Source: Candidatus Binatia bacterium (GTDB lineage: Bacteria > Desulfobacterota > Binatia > Bin18). From it: a DNA stretch of 64,000 nt. Made by a program: the position numbers and the translations under genes. Where the stretch lies: NCBI GenBank assembly GCA_022820725.1, contig JAJEFA010000003.1:62001-126000 (forward strand). Direction: 5' to 3'. Positions 36,265 through 44,708 of the stretch are shown in pieces. A model generated the notes under the pieces. That model did no database searches and was not told the origin of the DNA. It saw nothing but the letters and a program-made list of their open reading frames with translations. Numbering within the stretch: position 1 is the stretch's first letter; each line of letters begins with the position of its first letter.

Positions 36265-36317
36265 AAGAGTAAACGTGTCCTCCAGCAGCATGGAGATGTT
36301 GGACACGTTTACTCTTT
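36265..36317. repeat. Palindromic repeat, copy 3, between convergent genes
   Basis: AAGAGTAAACGTGTCC (36265-36280) and GGACACGTTTACTCTT (36301-36316) are a perfect 16-bp inverted repeat around a 20-base loop that itself contains CTCCA...TGGAG. It lies between two genes that converge at 36248 and 36322, where it could act as a bidirectional terminator. Confidence 0.85.
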
Positions 36318-36321
36318 CGGA

Positions 36322-36774
36322 TCAGTGCGTGGTCCCGTCTCTTTTGAAGACCACCGCAAAACCGCGCCGGGCTAATGAAAACTTCCGGTCCGCAGATTGG
36401 GCGTAGCGTCCGAACTGTCCCTGTTTCTGTTGTTGTACCCAGTCCGGGAAGGAGTCTTCGATATTCATATGAGCGACTTCCTGGGGTGGCAATAATACGA
36501 CGGCATCGGCTCCCACCTCGCAGGCTTTATCACGGATCAGGGCGTTCATGCCTTCCAGCCCGTCAATTTCGTTCCCATAGGAAACAATATGGGCAAAGAC
36601 GTCATACGGCTGGGTCGGGGGAGAGGTCAGCATACGCACCGGGCAATCGACGGGACGCGCTTCCGGGTAGATAGGGGCAATGCGCTCCTCGATGGCAACA
36701 GGTTTTGCCGGGCGCATAAAACAGCCCGTGAGAAGAATCAGCCCAACACCGAACCACCAAAATTGTGTACACAC
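36322..36774 (-). CDS. Small lipoprotein of unknown function
   Basis: 150 residues. The signal segment MCTQFWWFGVGLILLTGC ends in lipobox LTGC (Cys18). The remainder is soluble, with a GADAVVLLPP strand-turn that recalls DUF4156/YbjQ-like heavy-metal-binding-related lipoproteins, but I do not recognise a family with confidence. It is a single gene converging on the LolB-like gene. Confidence 0.7.
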   Translation of the reverse strand: MCTQFWWFGVGLILLTGCFMRPAKPVAIEERIAPIYPEARPVDCPVRMLTSPPTQPYDVFAHIVSYGNEIDGLEGMNALIRDKACEVGADAVVLLPPQEVAHMNIEDSFPDWVQQQKQGQFGRYAQSADRKFSLARRGFAVVFKRDGTTH

Positions 36775-36864
36775 GTTACTCCCCTTTTGTCGTATCCCCT
36801 ACAGACTAGCGAGTAGCATAGAATGCTCCCGGTGTGGGTGCAAGTCTCGCACTAGCTCTCCGTT

Positions 36865-38031
36865 CTAGTCTCGGAGCAGTTTCCGGGCAATCACCCAACG
36901 ATGAATCTCGGTTGGTCCTTCAAAAATCCGCATGGGCCGCAGACGGCGATAGATAAATTCAAGCGGCATTTCCTTGGACATGCCCATACCGCCGTGCATC
37001 TGCATGGCCCGGTCGGCCACCCGGGTGGCCATTTCCGTGGCAAACACCTTGAGCATGGAGGCTTCCTGGCGGACATCGTCTCCCTGGTCGAATTTCCAGG
37101 CCCCATGATGCACCATCAGTCGGGAGGCGTGGATATCGGTCGCCGAGTCGGCGATGAACCACTGAATGGCCTGGCGGTCGGCCAGTTTCTGGCCAAAGGT
37201 CACGCGCTGTTTGGCATACTCGACCATCATGTCCAGACAGCGCTGCGCCAGCCCCACACACCAGCTTCCCATTTCCAGGCGTCGGACGGTCAGGCGGAGT
37301 TGCATAGGCGCAAAGCCCTGTCCGACTTCACCCAGGACCTGGGAATCCGGGAGGGTCAGGTCTTCAAACACCAACTCCCAGGGCGCATGTCCGCCAATGA
37401 CCGGAATCTGGCGTTGCAGCACCAGACCAGGGGTGCCTTTATCCACCAGGAAGGCCGTAATCCCGCCACGTGCACCCTTGCCCTTCTCCGTCACCGCCAT
37501 GACAATAATGAAGTCAGCGATATGGGCGCGTGAGATCCAAATCTTCCGACCGTTGAGCACCCACTGGTCCCCTTTCTTAACGGCGGAGGTTTGCATGCCG
37601 GCTGGATCTGAGCCGGCTCCAGGCTCGGAAATGGCAATGGCCGAATGCGCCTTGCCCTGCGCATACGGGAGGAGGTATTTCTCTCGCTGCTCGGGTGTAC
37701 AGGTTTGCATCAGCATGTGCAGATTGGGCGCATCGGGCGGAAAGGTAAACGGCGTAATGGTCTTATACAGTTCCTCGGTCGCCAAACATTTCGGCAACGC
37801 CCCTAGATTCAACCCGCCAAATTCTTCGGGCACGTCCAACCCCCACAGGCCGGCTTCCTGGGCAACTGCCAGCAAACGTTCTTCGGCCTCGGGTGGCACC
37901 AAGTCTTCACCGGTCATGCCCTGCGTATCGCGCTCCAGGACCGTGGTCTCCAGCGGTATCAGTTCCTGACGCACGAAGCGGCGCACCGTCTCCTGCAACA
38001 TGCGGTATTCTTCGGGCAGTTCAAAATCCAT
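36865..38031 (-). CDS. Acyl-CoA dehydrogenase family protein
   Basis: FAD-dependent acyl-CoA dehydrogenase of 388 residues. AISEPGAGSDPAGMQTSAVKK (near residue 130) and LNGRKIWISRAHIAD are the FAD-contact segments. The C-terminal MHGGMGMSKEMPLE and FEGPTEIHRWVIARKLL carry the catalytic-type Glu in EGPTEIH. The ATG at 38031 gives the standard MDFELPEEY start after a short GGA site; the open frame to 38163 is not needed. It stands alone at the left border of the accessory island. Confidence 0.93.
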   Translation of the reverse strand: MDFELPEEYRMLQETVRRFVRQELIPLETTVLERDTQGMTGEDLVPPEAEERLLAVAQEAGLWGLDVPEEFGGLNLGALPKCLATEELYKTITPFTFPPDAPNLHMLMQTCTPEQREKYLLPYAQGKAHSAIAISEPGAGSDPAGMQTSAVKKGDQWVLNGRKIWISRAHIADFIIVMAVTEKGKGARGGITAFLVDKGTPGLVLQRQIPVIGGHAPWELVFEDLTLPDSQVLGEVGQGFAPMQLRLTVRRLEMGSWCVGLAQRCLDMMVEYAKQRVTFGQKLADRQAIQWFIADSATDIHASRLMVHHGAWKFDQGDDVRQEASMLKVFATEMATRVADRAMQMHGGMGMSKEMPLEFIYRRLRPMRIFEGPTEIHRWVIARKLLRD

Positions 38032-38232
38032 ACAACGTCCTTTCCGCAACAGACTGCCGGACAGCCTAGCAGGATCAGAAACGGAAATGCAGGGGTGACA
38101 GTGGGCGGCACTTGCGTTCCTGTATGCGGGGTGAATAGCTGAGAGCGAAAAAATCGAGTACATCCAGATTCCAGCTATTAGGGATGGGGGATGAATCGAT
38201 GATACGTCACACTAGAAGCACAAGGGGCAACG

Positions 38233-39375
38233 ATGACTAGTGGAAATTTCTTCGATGAAAGTACGGAGCAGTCAAAGGTAAAGTCTGCGATTGTAGCTAA
38301 GTATTTTGAGACGTGGGCGCGTGTCGTGATAAGCGCCCAAAATAGAAGCCGTCCGAATGCCGACAATAGAATCGCGTATATAGACCTGTTTGCCGGACCT
38401 GGCCGCTACTCGGATGGTACAATTTCAACACCGTTACTCATTCTGGAGAAGGCCATCCAAGACGACGATATGAGGCAACGCCTCGTCGCAATCTTTAACG
38501 ATAAGGACGAAAGAAATACGCAATCTCTGTCGGAAGCCATAAGCCGGTTGCCTGATGTGGATAAGCTTACACACCAGCCTCAAATCTTCTCCCAAGAAGT
38601 TGGGGAAAACATCATCGAAATGTTTGAGGAAATGAATTTCGTCCCGACGCTCTTCTTTGTGGATCCGTGGGGCTACAGAGGTCTATCGCTTCGCCTAGTC
38701 AACTCGGTATTGAAAGATTGGGGATGCGACTGCATTTTCTTCTTCAACTACAACCGTATTAACATGGGCCTACACAATGACGCAGTACGAGAGCACATGA
38801 ACGCGCTGTTCGGCGAGAGGCGAGCTGACAATCTACGAACACAGCTTGATCCTCTGACTCCCGAACAGCGCGAGTTGACCGTCGTTGAAGAGTTGTGCCA
38901 AGCGCTACGAGAATTGGGGCCTCAATATGTGCTTCCGTTTCGCTTCAAAAACGAACGGGGCTCGCGGACAAGCCATCATCTGATATTCGTGAGTAAAGGC
39001 TTCAAGGGTTATGAGATCATGAAGGAGATCATGGCTAGAGAATCGTCCGGCGCCGAACAGGGCGTCGCCAATTTCGAGTATAATCCTGTGGATGCTGAGA
39101 TGGCTGCGCAGCAGCCACTATTGTTCAATTTATCGTGCCCCCTTGATGATCTAGGCGACATGCTGCTCCGTGATTTTTCGGGACAGAGACTCGAGATGAT
39201 AGAGATTTACAAACGGCACAACATCGACCGCCCCTATATCAAGAAAAACTACAAGGATGTACTCAAGCAGCTGGAAGAACAGCAAAAGATCACGGCATCC
39301 CTACATCGAAGAGGAACATTTGCGGACTCGGTTATAGTAACCTTTCCCGATCATGAAGGAACAACGGATGGCTAG
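38233..39375 (+). CDS. tcmP: Three-Cys-motif partner protein TcmP
   Basis: 380 residues. The N-terminus [27 protein letters not shown] is the signature of the TcmP family, which recurs beside a protein with a CX6CX2C motif. An [12 protein letters not shown] block (residues about 49-60) looks like a SAM-binding motif I, and [12 protein letters not shown] near 140 could be motif IV, so a methyltransferase-like fold is plausible (inference). The biological role is not known. It overlaps the next gene by 8 bases, so the pair is translationally coupled. It starts the accessory island. Confidence 0.88.
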   Translation: MTSGNFFDESTEQSKVKSAIVAKYFETWARVVISAQNRSRPNADNRIAYIDLFAGPGRYSDGTISTPLLILEKAIQDDDMRQRLVAIFNDKDERNTQSLSEAISRLPDVDKLTHQPQIFSQEVGENIIEMFEEMNFVPTLFFVDPWGYRGLSLRLVNSVLKDWGCDCIFFFNYNRINMGLHNDAVREHMNALFGERRADNLRTQLDPLTPEQRELTVVEELCQALRELGPQYVLPFRFKNERGSRTSHHLIFVSKGFKGYEIMKEIMARESSGAEQGVANFEYNPVDAEMAAQQPLLFNLSCPLDDLGDMLLRDFSGQRLEMIEIYKRHNIDRPYIKKNYKDVLKQLEEQQKITASLHRRGTFADSVIVTFPDHEGTTDG

Positions 39376-40129
39376 CAATTCGTCAATCGAATGGACCGAG
39401 GCGACCTGGAATCCGGTCACGGGCTGCACAAAGATCAGCACCGGTTGCAAGCACTGCTACGCCGAACGGATGGCCCGTCGTCTCCAGGCGATGGGGAATA
39501 TCCGCTATCATGATGGGTTCAGGATGACGCTTCACGAAGACCTGCTCGCTGTACCACGAAGATGGCGCTCGCCGCGCACCATCTTCGTTAACTCTATGAG
39601 CGACCTGTTCCACAAGAATGTACCCGTCGGGTTTATCCAGCGGGTCTTCCGCGTGATGAATGAATGCCCACAGCATACCTTCCAAATACTCACCAAACGT
39701 GGTGGGCGTCTGAAATCTCTGGCAAACCTGTTGAATTGGACACCAAACATCTGGATAGGCGTCAGCGTGGAGAACGACCAGATGTACCATCGCATCTATG
39801 ATCTCCATACGGTGCCTGCTGCCGTACGCTTCCTGTCCTGCGAACCGCTGCTCGGGCCGATCGAACACTTACCGCTGGCAGGTATACAGTGGGTGATAGT
39901 CGGCGGGGAGTCAGGACCAGGTGCACGGCCAATGGCTGTCGAATGGGTGCGGTCCATCAAAGACCAATGTCAACGTACGAACACCGCATTCTTTTTCAAG
40001 CAATGGGGTGGCGTCCAAAAACACCGGACCGGTCGCAAGTTGGATGGTCAGACCTGGGATGAAATACCGGAGTCTACCTCGTGGCGGACATGGCAGACAG
40101 AGCTACCGTCAATTAGGAAGCTGAGATAG
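39368..40129 (+). CDS. DUF5131 / phage Gp37-Gp68 family protein with three-Cys motif
   Basis: 253 residues. The N-terminal block [28 protein letters not shown] contains Cys20, Cys27 and Cys30, a CX6CX2C cluster resembling an atypical radical-SAM iron-sulphur site, and [10 protein letters not shown] and [11 protein letters not shown] are family blocks. The ATG at 39368 follows AAGGA. It is the expected partner of TcmP and overlaps its end. Reaction and substrate are unknown; modification of a nucleic acid base is a possibility only, because homologues occur in phages. Confidence 0.88.
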   Translation: MASNSSIEWTEATWNPVTGCTKISTGCKHCYAERMARRLQAMGNIRYHDGFRMTLHEDLLAVPRRWRSPRTIFVNSMSDLFHKNVPVGFIQRVFRVMNECPQHTFQILTKRGGRLKSLANLLNWTPNIWIGVSVENDQMYHRIYDLHTVPAAVRFLSCEPLLGPIEHLPLAGIQWVIVGGESGPGARPMAVEWVRSIKDQCQRTNTAFFFKQWGGVQKHRTGRKLDGQTWDEIPESTSWRTWQTELPSIRKLR

Positions 40130-40191
40130 ACCGTCTGATTTATGGACTGTATGGGCTGACGGCGGAGAAAATTGCGGCGGTGGAGAGGTAA
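40117..40191 (+). pseudogene. C-terminal tail remnant of a restriction-type DNA methyltransferase
   Basis: 24 codons read [23 protein letters not shown] and stop. EIDRLVYxLYGLTxEEIxxVE is the common ending of Eco57I/type IIG and related N6-adenine methyltransferases (from memory of the family). Nothing upstream in this frame codes for the rest; a TAG lies at 40114-40116. It overlaps the DUF5131 stop by 13 bases, so the island was probably joined here by a deletion. Confidence 0.6.
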
Positions 40192-40303
40192 GGTGGATTG
40201 ACTAACCGTCTGTAAGGAATAGGTGACATTGTTCTTGTATTTGTGTTGACTCTGTGTATCGGGCTTGCTGACAGTCCAGAAACATATTCACAGGAGGAAT
40301 AAC

Positions 40304-40798
40304 GTGGCACGTCGAGCGTTTTACAGCTTCCATTATAACCCTGATAACTGGCGGGCTTCGAAAGTGCGCAACATGGGTGTTGTTGAAGGCAATCGCCCGG
40401 CTTCTGATAACAATTGGGAAGAGGTAAAAAAAGGCGGTGACGCTGCAATCCAGCAATGGATAAATGGACAAATGAGCGGTAAATCCGTTGCCATCGTGCT
40501 CATCGGTTCAAAAACCGCTGGCCGCAAATGGATAAACTACGAGATTAAGAAGGCGTGGAATGATGGCAGAGGACTTCTCGGAGTATATATTCACAACCTG
40601 AAAGATAAAAACGAAGAGCAATCAGCAAAGGGGCGGAATCCCTTTGTTGGTTTCACTGTCGATGGAAAGAGTCTTTCCGCAATCGTTAAGGCGTATGACC
40701 CACCATATAGGACCAGCACTAACGTGTATAACTACATCAAAGACAACCTCGCGGATTGGATCGAAACGGCTATTAGCATCAGAAACAATAACGGTTGA
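40304..40798 (+). CDS. TIR-like domain protein resembling Thoeris ThsB
   Basis: 164 residues, starting at a GTG after CAGGAGGAATAAC. The sequence resembles ThsB: ARRAFYSFHYNPDNWRASKVRN at the start, W-E-V-KKGGDAAIQQWINGQM, then SVAIVLIGSKTAGRKWINYEIKKAW, where a conserved Glu sits in YEIKKAW, and LLGVYIHNLKD. In Thoeris, ThsB senses phage and makes a cyclic ADP-ribose-type signal from NAD that activates an effector (established for the family). The usual effector ThsA (SIR2-SLOG) is absent; a small membrane protein follows 60 bases downstream. Confidence 0.85.
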   Translation: MARRAFYSFHYNPDNWRASKVRNMGVVEGNRPASDNNWEEVKKGGDAAIQQWINGQMSGKSVAIVLIGSKTAGRKWINYEIKKAWNDGRGLLGVYIHNLKDKNEEQSAKGRNPFVGFTVDGKSLSAIVKAYDPPYRTSTNVYNYIKDNLADWIETAISIRNNNG

Positions 40799-40858
40799 TG
40801 TGCCACGGAAACACTGATCGGTGAAACGTACTGCTACTAAGAGCGTGAGGGTAAGCTC

Positions 40859-41284
40859 ATGAATGGCATGGAGAAAGTCGTCAAACACCTTGAGATGACC
40901 CAAGCCATAATCAACCGTTTGGGTAGTAACTCCTTCCAACTCAAAGGTTGGAGCATGACCCTCATTGTGGCTGCGATGGTACTAATTGCCCGATATAGCT
41001 TACAAAATCCATGCATCATCCTGACGTTTATCCTCCCCATTCTAGGGTTCTGGATTCTGGACGGATATTTTCTCTGGCAGGAAAGATTGTTTCGGCAGGT
41101 CTACGATGAGGTCAGGGGACAATCCGACACCGACTTCAAGATGGATGTGATGAAGCACAGGGACAAACCAAAATGCAGTTGGTTGTCTGCCATGTTTTCT
41201 GTAACGCTCGTTATTTTTTATGCGGTCGAGTTCGTGTTTATTCTTGCCACCTTCGCCATCCTTCAAATGGAGGTCCCGGCATGA
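40859..41284 (+). CDS. Small multi-pass membrane protein downstream of the TIR gene
   Basis: 141 residues with about three transmembrane helices: residues about 32-47, 52-72 and 108-135. Between the second and third is a charged cytoplasm-like loop (QERLFRQVYDEVRGQ...). The conserved-looking segment NSFQLKGWSMTLIVAAMV and FWILDGYFLWQERLFRQVYD belong to a small membrane family that I recall being common beside TIR genes. It may be the membrane effector of a TIR-based abortive system, but no ligand-binding domain such as SLOG or Macro is visible. The function is inferred from position. Confidence 0.75.
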   Translation: MNGMEKVVKHLEMTQAIINRLGSNSFQLKGWSMTLIVAAMVLIARYSLQNPCIILTFILPILGFWILDGYFLWQERLFRQVYDEVRGQSDTDFKMDVMKHRDKPKCSWLSAMFSVTLVIFYAVEFVFILATFAILQMEVPA

Positions 41285-41367
41285 GACGGGGCTTTTTTGA
41301 AAAAAAGTAGTAGCGGGAAATTGAACGTATCGTTGACGAACCCCAACCATACAAAGAGAGGCGCGAG

Positions 41368-42660
41368 ATGGCGAAGATTGAAGGCTTCAGAGTAAAAAAC
41401 TTCAAATCGCTCAAGGACGTGGCTCTGGGTCGGTTGTTGACCCAACACAAAAATGAACCGCTCACGCCCATGACTGCGGTTATTGGCAAGAACGGGGTGG
41501 GGAAAAGCGCCCTGTTTGATGCGTTCGGATTTCTAGCGGATGCCCTGAAGTCCGGTGTTGAGGAGGCCTGTGACGCACGCGGACGTGGCGGGTTCGAGAG
41601 ATTGCGGGCGCAGGGACAAACAGACCCTATCGAGTTTGAAGTACATTACAAAGCATCTGTTAATGCTCGGCCTATTAATTATGAGGTCAAAATCGAGGCA
41701 GACGAGTCCGGTCGCCCCCACGTGTTAAGCGAAGTAATGGATGAAGAGCAGGAAAACGAAGTACCACGTTGTTTCCTTCTTCTCACAAAAGGTCGGGGCG
41801 TGGTGTGGAAAGGTAGCCAGGGGAGTCAAGTCTATGAAACAGCAGAAGGCTTCAACCTTCTGGAGGTTAGTAAATCGCTAGCAAGATCGATAATAAAAGA
41901 GAAAAAACTGGAAGAATTCAAGGACGCTGAATTCATCGAATTGGAGGACCGACGCAAGCTGGGCATTGCTACGCTCGGTGCGTTGAAACAACACCCGAGA
42001 ATTGCCGCTTTTCGCCAATTCGTCGAAGGATGGTATCTCAGCTACTTCACCCCGAACGCGGCGCGTGGTCTGCCCCTTGCCGGTCCACAGCGACATCTCA
42101 ATGTTCACGGCGACAACCTCAGTAATGTTGTGCAGTTCATGGAACGTGAGCACTCGGAGCGTTTCCAGTTCATGCTCAAAGAGATCGCCAAGAAAATTCC
42201 CGGCATAGACAGGATTGAAACGGAGAGAACCGCTGACGACCGGTTGCTCCTCAAGTTCAACGATAAAGGCTTTCAGGACCCCTTTTATGCCCAGCAGATG
42301 TCAGACGGGACACTGAAGGTATTCGCCTATCTTTTGCTGCTTAATGATCCGACCCCGCCACCGTTCCTGTGTATCGAAGAACCGGAAAACGGTCTGTATC
42401 ACAGGCTCCTGGAAACGCTGGCCCATGAATTCCGTGAACACGCAAGCCACCAAGAAGACGGCTCGCAGGTTTTTATCACAACGCACCAGCCCTACTTCGT
42501 TAATGCGCTCGACCCGAAAGAGGTGTGGATTCTGGACAAAGGGGAAGACGGCTTTTCAACGATCCGGCAGGCAAGCGACGATCCGGTTGTCAATAATATG
42601 GTCGCAGAAGGCTTGCCGTTGGGCGGCCTATGGTACAGCGATTACCTTGACGCGAGGTAG
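41368..42660 (+). CDS. AAA-family ATPase (RecF/SMC/ABC-like, AAA_15/21 type)
   Basis: 430 residues. Walker A GKNGVGKSA is at residues 40-48 after an N-terminal FRVKNFKSLKD strand typical of SMC/OLD-type ATPases. A signature-like QMSDGTLKVFAYLLLL is near residue 311, Walker B FLCIEEPENGL at about 332-342, and the H-switch ITTHQP near 370. There is no coiled-coil arm or C-terminal TOPRIM in this chain; the following gene supplies a TOPRIM-like protein four bases downstream. Together they resemble two-gene ATPase/nuclease defence modules such as PARIS, though the partner family differs. Confidence 0.88.
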   Translation: MAKIEGFRVKNFKSLKDVALGRLLTQHKNEPLTPMTAVIGKNGVGKSALFDAFGFLADALKSGVEEACDARGRGGFERLRAQGQTDPIEFEVHYKASVNARPINYEVKIEADESGRPHVLSEVMDEEQENEVPRCFLLLTKGRGVVWKGSQGSQVYETAEGFNLLEVSKSLARSIIKEKKLEEFKDAEFIELEDRRKLGIATLGALKQHPRIAAFRQFVEGWYLSYFTPNAARGLPLAGPQRHLNVHGDNLSNVVQFMEREHSERFQFMLKEIAKKIPGIDRIETERTADDRLLLKFNDKGFQDPFYAQQMSDGTLKVFAYLLLLNDPTPPPFLCIEEPENGLYHRLLETLAHEFREHASHQEDGSQVFITTHQPYFVNALDPKEVWILDKGEDGFSTIRQASDDPVVNNMVAEGLPLGGLWYSDYLDAR

Positions 42661-42664
42661 TCGA

Positions 42665-43327
42665 ATGCACTTTGAGATACTTGTTGAAGACCAGTCTGGT
42701 AAGACGATGCTCGATATTCTGGTTCCGAAGATCATCAACCAGCCGCATACTTTTGAGGTCAAAGCCTATAAAGGTGTCGGCCACATCCCCAAAAATCTCA
42801 GGAGTAGTACCGACGCGCGCAAGCGCCTCTTGCTTGACCAACTTCCCAGATTGCTCGGGGGGTATGGAAAGACATTTGCCGGCTATCCTCTCGACTATCC
42901 GGCAGCGGTGATTGTGGTGTGTGACTTGGATGACAAATGCCTGAAAGCGTTTCGACAAGAACTCTTTGCTATCCTGAATGCATGCGACCCAAAACCGGAG
43001 ACCTGGTTCTGCATTGCCATCGAAGAGGGTGAGGCGTGGCTATTAGGCGATATTCTCGCGATTAAAGAGGCCTACCCGAATGCCAGAGACAACGTACTCA
43101 GGAGTTACGAAAATGACTCAATCTGCGGCACGTGGGAGCTTTTGGCCGACGCCGTTTTCAGCGGTGGCGCAAGTGGACTAAAAGACAGAGGCTGGCAGGT
43201 CGTCGGTAGAGAAAAATCGGTGTGGGCAGAGAAAATCACTCCTCATATGAATGTCGATAACAACGCCTCTCCCAGCTTCCGTTATTTTCGAGAAAAGGTT
43301 CGGGGGCTGGCGCAGGCGGCGCCCTGA
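42665..43327 (+). CDS. DUF4276 family protein, TOPRIM-like nuclease candidate
   Basis: 220 residues. MHFEILVEDQSGKTMLD gives the Glu8 of a TOPRIM-like first strand. VIVVCDLDDK supplies the Asp87-x-Asp89 pair, and IAIEEGEAWLLGD (residues 118-129) adds further acidic residues. This order matches OLD/AriB-like TOPRIM nucleases. The ATG at 42665 is four bases after the ATPase stop, so the two are coupled; an open frame running back to 42344 is antisense-type noise inside the ATPase. DUF4276 has no proven activity that I know; nuclease function is inference. Confidence 0.82.
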   Translation: MHFEILVEDQSGKTMLDILVPKIINQPHTFEVKAYKGVGHIPKNLRSSTDARKRLLLDQLPRLLGGYGKTFAGYPLDYPAAVIVVCDLDDKCLKAFRQELFAILNACDPKPETWFCIAIEEGEAWLLGDILAIKEAYPNARDNVLRSYENDSICGTWELLADAVFSGGASGLKDRGWQVVGREKSVWAEKITPHMNVDNNASPSFRYFREKVRGLAQAAP

Positions 43328-43379
43328 GACGGTTGTAGAATCAGAACCCGAACTGCCTCCATTCAAGGTCGAAAGACGC

Positions 43380-44687
43380 TCAACATAAACCGTGCTCGGC
43401 CTGCCAGATCGCCAGGTCTGAGAGCGCTCGGTCTGCCAGGGCCTTTTTTTTCTCGCGCCCTCGCAGACGCCGCGAGAGCCCAGGGAACAGCCCGTAGTTC
43501 ACATTCATAGGTTGGAAATCTTTACGCTCGGGGTCGGTGACGTATGCGATCATAGCGCCCAGCGCCGTTGTGAGCGGCGGCGTCAACAGCGGCTGTCCCT
43601 TGACCTGCAGGCCCGCGTTTCTTCCGGCCAGCCAGCCGGCCGCGGCCGACTCCAGATAGCCTTCCACGCCAATCATTTGTCCGGCAAAAAACAGGTCGTC
43701 GCGCTGCCGAAACTGTAAGGTCGGTCTGAGCAGACGGGGCGACTCGATAAAGGTGTTGCGGTGCAAGCTGCCGAGACGTACGAACTCCGCGTTGGTCAGG
43801 CCGGGGATCGTGCGAAAAATACGCCGCTGCTCGGGATACGTCATCTTGGTCTGAAACCCGACCAGCCCCCACAGGGTTCCGGCCCGGTCGTCCTGCCGCA
43901 GTTGAACAACCGCGTGGGGTCGTGCGCCGCTACGCGGGTCGGTCAGGCCGACCGGTTTCATCGGACCGTAGGCCAGGGTATCTTTGCCGCGCCGGGCCAT
44001 CTCCTCGATCGGCAGACAGCCCTCGAAGTAGCGACACTGCTCAAACGCCTTTTCGGGTACTTTTTCGGCAGCCAGAATGTCGTCAATGAGTCGATAATAC
44101 TCAGCCTGCGAGAGAGGACAGTTGAGATAATCATCGCCGCCGTGATCGTAGCGTGAGGCTCGAAACGTCACGTGCGTGTCTATCGAGTCGGCTGTCACAA
44201 CAGGAGAGATGGCATCGTAGAAATACAGATATTCGCGGCCAAACAACGTCCGGAGGTGTTCGGATAGAGCGGGTGAAGTCAGCGGACCACTGGCAATGAC
44301 AGTCGGCCCAGACGGAATGATCTGGACTTCTTCCCGTACCACTTCAACCAGCGGATGGGCGGCCAAGGCGTCGGTGATATACTGGGCAAAAACGTGGCGG
44401 TCGACCGCCAGGGCCTGCCCGGCCGGAACCCGCGCCGCGTCGGCCGCGGCCATTACTAATGACCCGAGGCCGCGCATTTCTTCTTTCAGCAGACCGACCG
44501 CCGCCACCAGGGCAGCACTGCGAAAGGAATTGGAACAGACCAGTTCGGCCAGTTTGTCCGTATGGTGGGCGTCGGTGGGACGGACCGGACGCATTTCGTA
44601 CAGACGGGTGGCGACGCCCTGCCGGGCGAGTTGCCAGACCGCCTCGCTGCCGGCTAAGCCACCGCCGATGACCGTGACCGTCTGCAT
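43380..44687 (-). CDS. trmFO: Methylenetetrahydrofolate-tRNA-(uracil-54-C5)-methyltransferase TrmFO
   Basis: FAD- and folate-dependent enzyme that makes ribothymidine at position 54 of tRNA. The 435-residue length is standard. The FAD-binding [17 protein letters not shown] is at residues 8-24. Family blocks follow: [26 protein letters not shown], the catalytic-Cys block near residue 222 ([16 protein letters not shown]) and VNYGLFPGL at the C-terminus. It lies 21 bases after topA in the order dprA-topA-trmFO, a widely conserved cluster. Confidence 0.96.
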   Translation of the reverse strand: MQTVTVIGGGLAGSEAVWQLARQGVATRLYEMRPVRPTDAHHTDKLAELVCSNSFRSAALVAAVGLLKEEMRGLGSLVMAAADAARVPAGQALAVDRHVFAQYITDALAAHPLVEVVREEVQIIPSGPTVIASGPLTSPALSEHLRTLFGREYLYFYDAISPVVTADSIDTHVTFRASRYDHGGDDYLNCPLSQAEYYRLIDDILAAEKVPEKAFEQCRYFEGCLPIEEMARRGKDTLAYGPMKPVGLTDPRSGARPHAVVQLRQDDRAGTLWGLVGFQTKMTYPEQRRIFRTIPGLTNAEFVRLGSLHRNTFIESPRLLRPTLQFRQRDDLFFAGQMIGVEGYLESAAAGWLAGRNAGLQVKGQPLLTPPLTTALGAMIAYVTDPERKDFQPMNVNYGLFPGLSRRLRGREKKKALADRALSDLAIWQAEHGLC

Positions 44688-44708
44688 ATCGCTCGTCAGA
44701 CTCCCTGG

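Noticed and set aside
40835-41050. Antisense open frames on the minus strand in the TIR/membrane region
   Set aside because: Short and without motifs; the plus-strand membrane protein explains the hydrophobic pattern.
42344-42664. N-terminal extension of the DUF4276 protein
   Set aside because: This stretch is out of frame inside the ATPase C-terminus; the protein family begins at MHFEILVED.
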